This document shows, one piece after another, positions 31,803 to 39,263 of a DNA stretch of 64,000 nucleotides (its first letter is position 1; each line of letters opens with the position of its first letter). The stretch spans positions 17,730 to 81,729 of IMG/VR virus record IMGVR_UViG_3300028392_000054; one strand, given 5' to 3'. A program made the translations under genes and the position numbers. A model generated the notes under the pieces. It searched no databases and was not told the DNA's origin. It saw nothing but the letters and a program-made list of their open reading frames with translations. Source of the stretch: a virus.

Positions 31803-32221
31803 TAGTTAATCTCCTGAAGCAAGTCACCAGAACGGTTGAATATTCCAGTATTAATTGTAACACTATCTGCCTCTCCGTTGGGCAGTCCATAGGTAATACT
31901 TACGGTTAAAGTGCCTGTAGCTGGGTCAAATAACGGACTAATTTGACGCAATTCAAGGTTTGGCAACCAAGCGGTAAAAGTTTGAGTAATGCTGTCTTTG
32001 GCTATTTGACCAGCCGTAGCTTCTGGTTCAAATACAACAGTATGCAAATTACTACCAAAATCAGGGCGCATTAAGCGTTCTCCTGGCCTAGTTCCTAATA
32101 CTAACAACACTCGTTGCTGCCATATTTTCTTAGGGTCGGTAGTAGCTGCAACCGTATTAATATAAGTGCCAGCAATGTTTTTGCTTAAAGAAAATGGGTA
32201 ATTTATTACATTAATTGCCAT
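31802..32221 (-). CDS. gp25-like baseplate wedge protein
   Basis: 139 residues from the ATG at 32221 (TAATG overlap and AGGA upstream; an ATG six codons earlier is inside the previous gene). GPW/gp25 signature: QQRVLLVLGTRPGERLMRPD, FGSNLHTVVFE, and a C-terminal NGEADSVTINT strand. It binds the J-like protein and the sheath initiator position of the baseplate. Confidence 0.92.
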   Translation of the reverse strand: MAINVINYPFSLSKNIAGTYINTVAATTDPKKIWQQRVLLVLGTRPGERLMRPDFGSNLHTVVFEPEATAGQIAKDSITQTFTAWLPNLELRQISPLFDPATGTLTVSITYGLPNGEADSVTINTGIFNRSGDLLQEIN

Positions 32222-32451
32222 TAGAATGTTCCTAACCATAATGGGAAATCGGGGTCTCCGCCTTCAAACATAATCCAACATAAATTTTCAGACACTACAG
32301 TATCATTTTTTCTAATAGGCCAAGCCCAATTAGTAACTTCAGTACCAAAAACTTGTGGGACTCTTACAGTAATTCTGCCTAGGTTTTCAGGGTCATTAGT
32401 AGCTACTACTATGCCGCGATAAATTCCTTGGTATTTAATATCAGATTGCAT
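32221..32451 (-). CDS. gp5-like OB-fold spike/baseplate V protein
   Basis: 76 residues. YRGIVVATNDPENLGRITVR followed by VPQVFG and NWAWPI is the gp5/gpV OB fold that caps the hub. There is no lysozyme or beta-helix, so the membrane-piercing tip must be another protein or is absent. Overlaps the hub gene by 11 bases. Confidence 0.87.
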   Translation of the reverse strand: MQSDIKYQGIYRGIVVATNDPENLGRITVRVPQVFGTEVTNWAWPIRKNDTVVSENLCWIMFEGGDPDFPLWLGTF

Positions 32452-33751
32452 TAGACCTCAATTTTGCCCATACAGCTTCGGGCATACGTTCATCTACTAT
32501 TTTATAATTTAAATCACGGTGAGTGGAGCCCCAACGAGAAGTGGCCACAAAAGGTCCGGTCTGAGCAGCTCGGTTAATTCTATTTACAAGCTCCGTTTGC
32601 TGATAACGTTTAGTAGTAATTGTAGGCAGATTTATAATTGTTTTAGGTTTAACGTTAGTATTTCTTTGATTTGGGATAAGTCTTCTTGTTGGGTTGACAG
32701 AAGGTACTTCAGGTATTCTAATGTCAGATGCCCTACCAAGAGAGTCAGATGCTACCATTAACTCACAAGTATACATTTGCTGGTTTAAGTTATCTTCAAC
32801 AACTTCATGGGTAACACTAAGTACTGTCCAATAGCCAGAGTATTCTGCGCCAACATTTTTAAGGTATACAGGTAAACATGGGCGCATAGAAGACACACCA
32901 ATTGTCTGCACTTTAGCGGCGTAAGGAAATCTGCTGTACTCATCAGAAGCTTTTGCTAATTGATTAGCTGTCTGATAATCATTAGCCACTACACCCGTAG
33001 CATGGTCATCAAAAAACTCTTGATTAGAAAATTGGCGACTAGGGTTAAATGAAGTTTGCGTAGTTATCTTAAATTCTTGACCAGTAACAGGGTTTACACC
33101 CGCTACTGAAGTTGCAGCTTTTTTAAACCCAAACTGTCTTAAAGTTTCGCTAATAACAGTTTTAAATGAGTAAATAGGATTTGTAGGTTTAAACCCACCA
33201 TCAGCTTTTTGAAAACTTACAGCTTCTGTAATAAGATTAGTAAAGTCCTCAGTAAGTGGTTGAAAATAAATTTCAGTGTTTTCAGCTCTTAAAAAGTAAC
33301 CAGACTGTTTAGCAAGGCGAACCATAAATTCCCAGTCAGTCATTCCAGCTTGAGCTAGTTGGTCATAGATACGTGGGTGTGGCGTAACCTTATATGCAAA
33401 ATTATATTTCTTAGCTATTTCAGCAACTATTTGATCGGCAGACATGTTTTGATAAATTTTTTGGCTAGCCTGTTTCATAACATATGATGCGCCAATAAAA
33501 CCTACTTTTGTAAAGCTTTTAGTAGCAGACTGATTGCCTTGTAAATCATGCACATAACCGTGATAGTCTTTATCTTTAATGGTAAGTATCATCAAAGAAC
33601 CAGGTTTAATGTTTAACGGGTCTAAGTTCCAGTCTCTAAATTCAACAGTTGCGTAGTCATGAGCAAAAATTTCTTGAGTAAGGCTCACTCTATACACCCT
33701 TTTAGGTTGTATAGCACTAGTTGGAAAGTTAACGGTAACGTAATTAGACAC
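32441..33751 (-). CDS. Tail hub protein (gpD/gp27-like)
   Basis: 436 residues. VYRVSLTQEIFAHDYATVEF, GASYVMKQ, the SADQIVAEIAKKY motif and MTDWEFMVRLAKQSGYFLRA are typical of late control protein D/gp27 hub proteins, which form the trimeric baseplate hub under the tube. The C-terminal 70 residues are an extended basic stretch. Placed between the LysM protein and the OB-fold spike gene, as in other contractile systems. Confidence 0.88.
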   Translation of the reverse strand: MSNYVTVNFPTSAIQPKRVYRVSLTQEIFAHDYATVEFRDWNLDPLNIKPGSLMILTIKDKDYHGYVHDLQGNQSATKSFTKVGFIGASYVMKQASQKIYQNMSADQIVAEIAKKYNFAYKVTPHPRIYDQLAQAGMTDWEFMVRLAKQSGYFLRAENTEIYFQPLTEDFTNLITEAVSFQKADGGFKPTNPIYSFKTVISETLRQFGFKKAATSVAGVNPVTGQEFKITTQTSFNPSRQFSNQEFFDDHATGVVANDYQTANQLAKASDEYSRFPYAAKVQTIGVSSMRPCLPVYLKNVGAEYSGYWTVLSVTHEVVEDNLNQQMYTCELMVASDSLGRASDIRIPEVPSVNPTRRLIPNQRNTNVKPKTIINLPTITTKRYQQTELVNRINRAAQTGPFVATSRWGSTHRDLNYKIVDERMPEAVWAKLRSNAI

Positions 33752-34028
33752 GTGGAATCCTAATGTTTGTGCCAGCAGGTACGTTTAACCAGTCTGAAAT
33801 CTTAGGGTTAAACTCAGCAATAATCCACCAACGAGTAGGAAACAAGAAAAACTTAGTGGCTAAGTTATCCAAGCGGTCACCGTTTTTCCATTCGTAATCA
33901 ATATAGTTCAGTGCACCAAATTCGCTAAAATCATAGAATAAGACTGGCGCGTTTTCACCAGTAGGTTTTGTAGCAAAGTAATCTACTGTAGAGTCATAGT
34001 ATCTTGAATCATTAGATGGTGCTGCCAT
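33744..34028 (-). CDS. LysM-type tail connector (gp53-like)
   Basis: 94 residues from the ATG at 34028, which has GGAGG 9 bases upstream and follows the previous stop by one base. The C-terminal half, NGDRLDNLATKFF...WIIAEFNP...VPAGTNIRIP, is a LysM domain, as in T4 gp53 and other wedge or hub-associated proteins, where it binds tail components rather than glycan. Its end overlaps the hub gene by 8 bases. Confidence 0.82.
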   Translation of the reverse strand: MAAPSNDSRYYDSTVDYFATKPTGENAPVLFYDFSEFGALNYIDYEWKNGDRLDNLATKFFLFPTRWWIIAEFNPKISDWLNVPAGTNIRIPRV

Positions 34029-34029
34029 T

Positions 34030-35442
34030 TTAAAGTCCTCCTCCGCCGCCGCCGCCGCTACCGCCGCCAGAATAACCTTGGCCTCCAGAACCACCAGTAT
34101 TGCTAATATCACTGCTAATACCAGCACTAGCGGTAGTAAGACCAGCAGTAGCCAATAGATTAAACGCAACTTGCACTGTACTTTGAATTGGAATCATATC
34201 TTGAGTAAACATAGTATGTGTAACAGCCATGTTAGTTACATAACCTAAATAAGATAATGGACCTATATCAATATTTAATAGTGTAGGCATTAAGAAACCA
34301 ATGTCAGCAGTAATTATACCACGGCCATTCTTCCAGTAATCTCCTCCAGCTGCGGTGCTTCCAGGACCTGGGCCATTGATAGCAGTATATAGATATTCAA
34401 TATCCGCTAAAGTTCCACGTTGAAATAAATCAACAAGCTTTTTTTCAACAGTTTTTAAACGCCCATTTCTAAGCAAAGATGCAGTAAAACTTCCATTGTT
34501 TGAGTAGTAAGGAACAAAATTAGCCACATCAGCTTCTGTAATAAAGTTATTAGTTCCAGGATTACCTAGCGCACTACCAATATTACTAGGGCGTTTAAAT
34601 AAAGCGTTTGCACAAGCAAAGTCATTTATACGATTAACTTCAATAGTAAATGATATAGATTCAGTAGCAGGAAACGCACCTACTTGACCTAGGAAACGGT
34701 CATTAACGTTTGGCGTAGCATCCATTTGAACAGATACGCTTGTACCAAAACTTGTAGGGTTCCACAAAAACTGAAAGCCATATTTACGGTCAGCATTATC
34801 AATTTTTGTAGTTTTACCGTTGCCATCGATAGTGCTCAAAGAATTGTCTGTGGCTCTCCACCAAATACGGCCTCTGCGATAGCGGTCATCTGAAGCAGGC
34901 TTGTGGTTTTCAGGAGGCATGTTATTAGGGTCTGAGCTAGCAAATCTAGGCATACTCCATTTGTGTGGCGGCAAGTTCCACTGGTATTCCCCAGGATTTG
35001 CTGGAGCTACAGGAACCTTAACGTTAAACTTATTGTCAGAGGTAGCATTTACTTTTTGGTCAAATCTAGGGATTACTTTTGTAATATCTCCATAAGTTAT
35101 AGAAGGAGTAATTGACCCATTACCTTTAGTAAGTTTAATAGGCGAACCAATAGTTTGAATAGATGTTCCATCTTTAGTAGATAAGCCAGGAGTGACTGAA
35201 TCAAAAAAGAATTTGCCAGATGCGTTTGGCACAGTCGGAACATACTTATAACTTTTCTTTAATGAAGTAGTAATTCCAGGGCTAACTTCATAATTAACTG
35301 ACGCTGGCAAAGTTGTAGAGGTATCCCCTACAACATAAGATGAGCTATCTACATATACGTTTACAATAGTGTTATTAGCATTAGTGCTTGTAATGTAGCC
35401 CATAGACCTTGCGCTTGCTGAGCTGCTAGTATTTCCCGCCAT
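34030..35442 (-). CDS. Tail structural protein, unknown
   Basis: 470 residues. Central FQFLWNPTSFGTSVSVQMDA and ESISFTIEVNRINDFACANA (about 225-290) are conserved among actinophage tail proteins beside tape-measure genes. The C-terminal 40 residues are Gly/Ser-rich (GGSGGQGYSGGG). Probably a baseplate or tail-tip adaptor between the tape measure and hub. Coupled to the tape measure gene (shared 35442). Confidence 0.65.
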   Translation of the reverse strand: MAGNTSSSASARSMGYITSTNANNTIVNVYVDSSSYVVGDTSTTLPASVNYEVSPGITTSLKKSYKYVPTVPNASGKFFFDSVTPGLSTKDGTSIQTIGSPIKLTKGNGSITPSITYGDITKVIPRFDQKVNATSDNKFNVKVPVAPANPGEYQWNLPPHKWSMPRFASSDPNNMPPENHKPASDDRYRRGRIWWRATDNSLSTIDGNGKTTKIDNADRKYGFQFLWNPTSFGTSVSVQMDATPNVNDRFLGQVGAFPATESISFTIEVNRINDFACANALFKRPSNIGSALGNPGTNNFITEADVANFVPYYSNNGSFTASLLRNGRLKTVEKKLVDLFQRGTLADIEYLYTAINGPGPGSTAAGGDYWKNGRGIITADIGFLMPTLLNIDIGPLSYLGYVTNMAVTHTMFTQDMIPIQSTVQVAFNLLATAGLTTASAGISSDISNTGGSGGQGYSGGGSGGGGGGGL

Positions 35443-37625
35443 TAGTGTCTTCCTCCTGAGCCTCTAGCCTCATCTTTAATTGCTTCATCAGCTAAATATT
35501 GTTTAATAGCTTCTACAATTCCTACGGTATCTTGAGCACCATTAACATTAATAGTAATATTTCTAGCAATACCTATTTCTTTAGTTCCCCATTCATCAGC
35601 TTTTACAGCTACATTTAATGCTTCAAGGCCTTTATCTTTTTTAAGCACAGTAGCAATATCTTTAAAATTATCTTGTTGCAAAGTTGCAATAGTCGCCGCA
35701 ATTCCGGCATCTTCATTAGCAAATTCTTGCACACCGCCATTTGGATTTGATAATGACCAGCCAGCATAATTTTTAGCAATTGAATTACCGTCAGAACGAG
35801 TAGTGTTTAACGGGTTATTCCAACCTTGATAGTTATTACCAGAAGAGCTTTCTGAGGAAGCCCAAGATACCATAGCAGCTAAATTTGATTTAGTTACCGG
35901 AGCGCCCATGCCTTTTAGTACTTTTCCAGCCCACCCTAAAATGCTGTCGTTAGACTGTTTAAATCCTTTAGGATGAAGTTTTTGATTTCTTAATTCGGAA
36001 GAATCATGAGTTTCTTTTTTAGGTTTAGGAATAATTGTGTTTCCACCGCCACCCCCGCCAGTAGGGCTTCCTCCAGGAAATCCGTTATTACCCGTACCTG
36101 AAGTTCCGTTGGGGGTCATTCCGTTAGTGCCATTCGAGCTGTTGTCGTAGTTTTGATTAAGCATCAAACTACCTAAAATTCCTACGTCCCAACCGCTACC
36201 TGCCCAAGCAGAAGTTCCGCTATCAGGAGTGCTCTTACCAGACATAATGTCCTTGTACCATTGCTCATCACGTTGTTGCGTAACGTTTCTAGATATAGCT
36301 CCCACACCTAAAGCAAGAGCTGCGGCTAAAGCAACATATTTAATTGCTTTAATTCCTTCCAGAGAAACATCAGCAGCGCCTTTAGTTGCATCAATAAGTC
36401 CTTTAATAAGGATACCTCCGGTGCCATTACCTGCTCCACCTAGAGTTTGGCTAAACGTGGTTGCTGTAACTAAACTTTCCATTAAAGGCATCATTGCTGT
36501 AGCCATTGTAGTAAAACTTGTAATTAAATCATTAGCGCCTTGAATACCTAAAACACCACCTGTTGTATAGGCGTTTACGTTTGCACTACCTGCGGCATTT
36601 CTACGACCAATACTTTGAGTAATACCCGGGTTAGCGCCGGTAGTAAGAAGTTCTTTTTTACCCGCTTCGGTTTGATAACCGCCGCCAACTTTTGCACCAT
36701 TATTTTTAGCAAATTGAAACAAATAAGAAATAACGGATTGTTTAAGAACAGCATCTGTTCCGAAATACTGGTCAAGCAACATGGCCACTGAGTTACCTGC
36801 TTGCAAAGAGTATGATAAATCAGCTTCAGTAATTCGTGCAGTTCCAGATTTACTGCCATTTAGTGAACGCCAAAGATCGCGTGCAATGTCTTCAACGTTG
36901 CGCATAAAACCATTTTGGTCACGTACGTTAATACCAATCATACGAAGCTTATTAATACTTGAGCCTTGGTTAAGGGCGCTTACCGCGTTCATACCACCTT
37001 CAAGACCAATACCCGGCATTACGTTAGAAATACCAGCTGTGCTGTTAATAATGGTGTTATAGTTTTTAAGGCCAGACATAAGGCCCATAGAGTTACCGGC
37101 CATAGTCGCATTAGCGGCGTCCATAGCGCTAATTGGAGTACCACGGCTAGACATAGAGGCAAACGCAAAACCTCCACCTATGGTACCAATATTATCATTT
37201 TTTCTACTATACGACCCTTGGAAGAAACCAAAACGACGACGGGCTATATCGTTGGTTATATATTGCTCACCATCAACACCCGTAGCAAGAGCAGTAAGAG
37301 CCGCACCCGCCATTGATTTTACGGCAGAAGAAAAACTACTCGCACTAGAACCAGAAGCGCTAGCGCCTCTTGGGCCACCCGGTCCACCCGGTCCACCCGG
37401 CTCTCCTGGCTCTGGCGGCTCACTAGGTTCCGACATAGAAGAAGCACCGCCACCACGACGTTTTTTACCAGAGTTTTGTAAATTACCAGCAATGCTTTTA
37501 GATAACTTTTCAGTTTCTTTAAGGGTAATATTAAGCTTTTTATATTCGTCGTTAAGATCAGCGACTAGGCGGGTTTTAGATGTACCTCCGCCTAAACCAA
37601 AAGAGCTTTTTACACTCGCCGCCAT
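35442..37625 (-). CDS. Tape measure protein with collagen-like and lysozyme-like segments
   Basis: 727 residues. Begins with a coiled coil (24-52), then a collagen-like EPPEPGEPGGPGGPGGPRG run (about 67-86), long helical/hydrophobic stretches with a membrane-like segment near 425-445, a Gly/Asn-rich linker (about 490-530), and a C-terminal domain (about 550-650) reading AMVSWASSESSSGNNYQGWN, reminiscent of lysozyme/transglycosylase domains. It sets tail length and probably helps DNA entry. It lies right after the frameshifting chaperone, the standard order. Confidence 0.82.
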   Translation of the reverse strand: MAASVKSSFGLGGGTSKTRLVADLNDEYKKLNITLKETEKLSKSIAGNLQNSGKKRRGGGASSMSEPSEPPEPGEPGGPGGPGGPRGASASGSSASSFSSAVKSMAGAALTALATGVDGEQYITNDIARRRFGFFQGSYSRKNDNIGTIGGGFAFASMSSRGTPISAMDAANATMAGNSMGLMSGLKNYNTIINSTAGISNVMPGIGLEGGMNAVSALNQGSSINKLRMIGINVRDQNGFMRNVEDIARDLWRSLNGSKSGTARITEADLSYSLQAGNSVAMLLDQYFGTDAVLKQSVISYLFQFAKNNGAKVGGGYQTEAGKKELLTTGANPGITQSIGRRNAAGSANVNAYTTGGVLGIQGANDLITSFTTMATAMMPLMESLVTATTFSQTLGGAGNGTGGILIKGLIDATKGAADVSLEGIKAIKYVALAAALALGVGAISRNVTQQRDEQWYKDIMSGKSTPDSGTSAWAGSGWDVGILGSLMLNQNYDNSSNGTNGMTPNGTSGTGNNGFPGGSPTGGGGGGNTIIPKPKKETHDSSELRNQKLHPKGFKQSNDSILGWAGKVLKGMGAPVTKSNLAAMVSWASSESSSGNNYQGWNNPLNTTRSDGNSIAKNYAGWSLSNPNGGVQEFANEDAGIAATIATLQQDNFKDIATVLKKDKGLEALNVAVKADEWGTKEIGIARNITINVNGAQDTVGIVEAIKQYLADEAIKDEARGSGGRH

Positions 37626-37634
37626 GTTCTACCT

Positions 37635-37778
37635 TTATTTACGGGCTGCCCTAGACAGCCAATTTCTACGTTCTCTTACGGACAAACTTCTGATGTCAGA
37701 CAGCGTCCAGCCGGGAAATGTTCTAGATAGTGCTTCATATTGGTCGAGTAGTTGTTCGTAATCTTTTTCTTTATAGAC
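37635..37778 (-). CDS. +1-frame extension of tail assembly chaperone (no start codon)
   Basis: 47 codons are open in the +1 frame from the end of the chaperone gene to a stop 9 bases before the tape-measure ATG. Translation: VYKEKDYEQLLDQYEALSRT, then FPGWTLSDIRSLSVRERRNW, then LSRAARK. The frame opens after a TAG at 37791-37793 and has no ATG, GTG or TTG before the tail of the helix, so independent initiation is unlikely. The W-(T/S)-L-x-(D/E)-I...L..RER..W pattern resembles the short GpE-type partner of contractile-tail chaperones. Expected fusion product: 264 plus 47, 311 residues. Confidence 0.75.
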   Translation of the reverse strand, partial: VYKEKDYEQLLDQYEALSRTFPGWTLSDIRSLSVRERRNWLSRAARK

Positions 37779-38571
37779 GAAACAAGTCAGCTAACGACAG
37801 TGGAAGAGGGATATCCTCACCACAAGCCTCGCAAGTCGTCTTCACCTCCCCGAGGCGTGGGCCCGGGTTACGCTTAATAATCTCATTAATCACACCGTCA
37901 CGGTCAGCCATACCTAATGTAAGGGCAGTGCTAGCACCTAATGATGGCTCACCGTTTATTGATTTGAGACATGAAGCGAGTAAAATGGTGTTGAGCTCTG
38001 AGTTTGTCTTATCAGAGTTTTCAACAAGTTTCCTTTGAGCAGCCCCAGTAGGAAGACCTACTACAATTGCTCCATGCTTTTTAGACATGTATGTAAAAGT
38101 TCTGTCATTGATTGGGTCTTCAAGCTCCCTGACAGGGACATCTTTAACCAAATCAACAGCTACTTCTAAATCAGTGTTACAGTGTGGGCAAGGGAACTCA
38201 TAGTCAACGGTATCGCCAAAAGTAACTCGACGAATACCAATCAACAAAGCGTCTCGGTCACCGCTCAATAATTGGTCAAGGTCTGCCTTATCTACTGCGT
38301 TAGCTCCAATAGAAATTACGCCTCGCTGCAACATTGCAGCAAGTGCTTTACCGGCAGAACCGGCCTTTGATACAGCTTCTTCATCCATGCCGTTTAACTC
38401 ACGAACTTCACCATATTTAATCAAAGAACCATCCTTAGCCAAGAACCCACCCGGAAGAATTACATTCGAGTTTGACGGTGCAACGGTTTTAATTTCGGCC
38501 TCTGGACCTTTTTCCAAATCCTGTGCGTACTGGGAAATAAGGTTTGGGTCGTTAGAGATATTGTTTGCCAT
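37771..38571 (-). CDS. Tail assembly chaperone, T4 gp26-like, zero-frame product
   Basis: 266 residues. N-terminal LPGGFLAKDGSLIKYGEVRE, a central VTFGDTVDYEFPCPHCN and a C-terminal TTCEACGEDIPLPLSLADLF. Four Cys (C128, C131, C247, C250) form a zinc ribbon that bridges N- and C-terminal halves. This family lies between tube and tape measure in contractile phages and chaperones the tape measure. The gene ends TTT CGT CTA TAA, with the slippery UUU CGU C just two codons before the stop. No -1 heptamer is present in the overlap. Confidence 0.8.
   Translation of the reverse strand: MANNISNDPNLISQYAQDLEKGPEAEIKTVAPSNSNVILPGGFLAKDGSLIKYGEVRELNGMDEEAVSKAGSAGKALAAMLQRGVISIGANAVDKADLDQLLSGDRDALLIGIRRVTFGDTVDYEFPCPHCNTDLEVAVDLVKDVPVRELEDPINDRTFTYMSKKHGAIVVGLPTGAAQRKLVENSDKTNSELNTILLASCLKSINGEPSLGASTALTLGMADRDGVINEIIKRNPGPRLGEVKTTCEACGEDIPLPLSLADLFRL
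37774..37785 (-). other. Candidate +1 programmed frameshift site UUU CGU C
   Basis: Zero frame TTG TTT CGT CTA TAA. tRNA-Phe paired with UUU (37780-37782) can re-pair with UUC one base on, giving GUC UAU AAA in the +1 frame. UUU CGU C is the shift motif of influenza A PA-X. The stop two codons later limits the zero-frame product. Confidence 0.7.
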
Positions 38572-38621
38572 GTTGTACTCCTAATTAGATATAGCTATTT
38601 TATCAGATTTTAAATGTTAAA

Positions 38622-39251
38622 TTACGTTAGTGTAGCTGATACGTTTGAACCAAAGTTAGCTAGCTGAACTGATAGACCTTCGTGAACCAAAGTCATAGTT
38701 TCATACATCAATGAGTTGTCAGAAGCGCTTAGGTCTGAATAGCTAAGGCCTGAAATCCATGCGTTGTGCACAATAAACTTCATCTTGTAAGAAGACTTAT
38801 TAATGATGTCTGAGGCGCTAATAGCAGGAGCACCAGTAGCTGGGTGGTCTAGTACGTAGATATCCATGTCACAGCGGAATGATGAACCATCTACTCCGGC
38901 AATACCTTCACCAGAGCTAGCAGCAAACAACTGCTTAAACCAGTTGATACCTTCGCTCTGACCTAGGATTACACCACGTGAAAGAGTAATTGGCTGGAAA
39001 GTAACACGACCAGGAAGCTGGTGCAAAGATGTATTCATACCACCTTCACGGTAACTAATTCCATCAATAGTCATACCTAGACCTGATACAGATGTAAACC
39101 CGCCCTTGAACTTCAAGAAGCTGTTTACACCGGCAGCAGATGAACCTGGTACACCAGTATCTCCATTTATACGGAAATCAACAATGAACCTAAAGTTTCT
39201 TAAAGGGTCAGTTTGTAGTTTTGAAAAGCGTGAAATTGCGCTCTGTGCCAT
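38622..39251 (-). CDS. Tail tube protein (gp19-like)
   Basis: 209 residues. DPLRNFRFIVDFRING, GGFTSVSGLGMTIDGISYREGG and a C-terminal IVHNAWISGLSYSDLSASDN are the T4 gp19 tube signature. It stacks as hexameric rings inside the sheath. Located between sheath and chaperone genes; high expression expected. Confidence 0.93.
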   Translation of the reverse strand: MAQSAISRFSKLQTDPLRNFRFIVDFRINGDTGVPGSSAAGVNSFLKFKGGFTSVSGLGMTIDGISYREGGMNTSLHQLPGRVTFQPITLSRGVILGQSEGINWFKQLFAASSGEGIAGVDGSSFRCDMDIYVLDHPATGAPAISASDIINKSSYKMKFIVHNAWISGLSYSDLSASDNSLMYETMTLVHEGLSVQLANFGSNVSATLT

Positions 39252-39263
39252 TTATTTTTCCTC

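Noticed and set aside
37180-37761. 193-codon plus-strand frame with a Gly/Pro run
   Set aside because: It is the complement of the collagen-like part of the tape measure gene and has no independent support.
37771-37860. -1 slippery heptamer in the chaperone gene
   Set aside because: No X-XXY-YYZ heptamer lies in the overlap and the open frame is +1, not -1.
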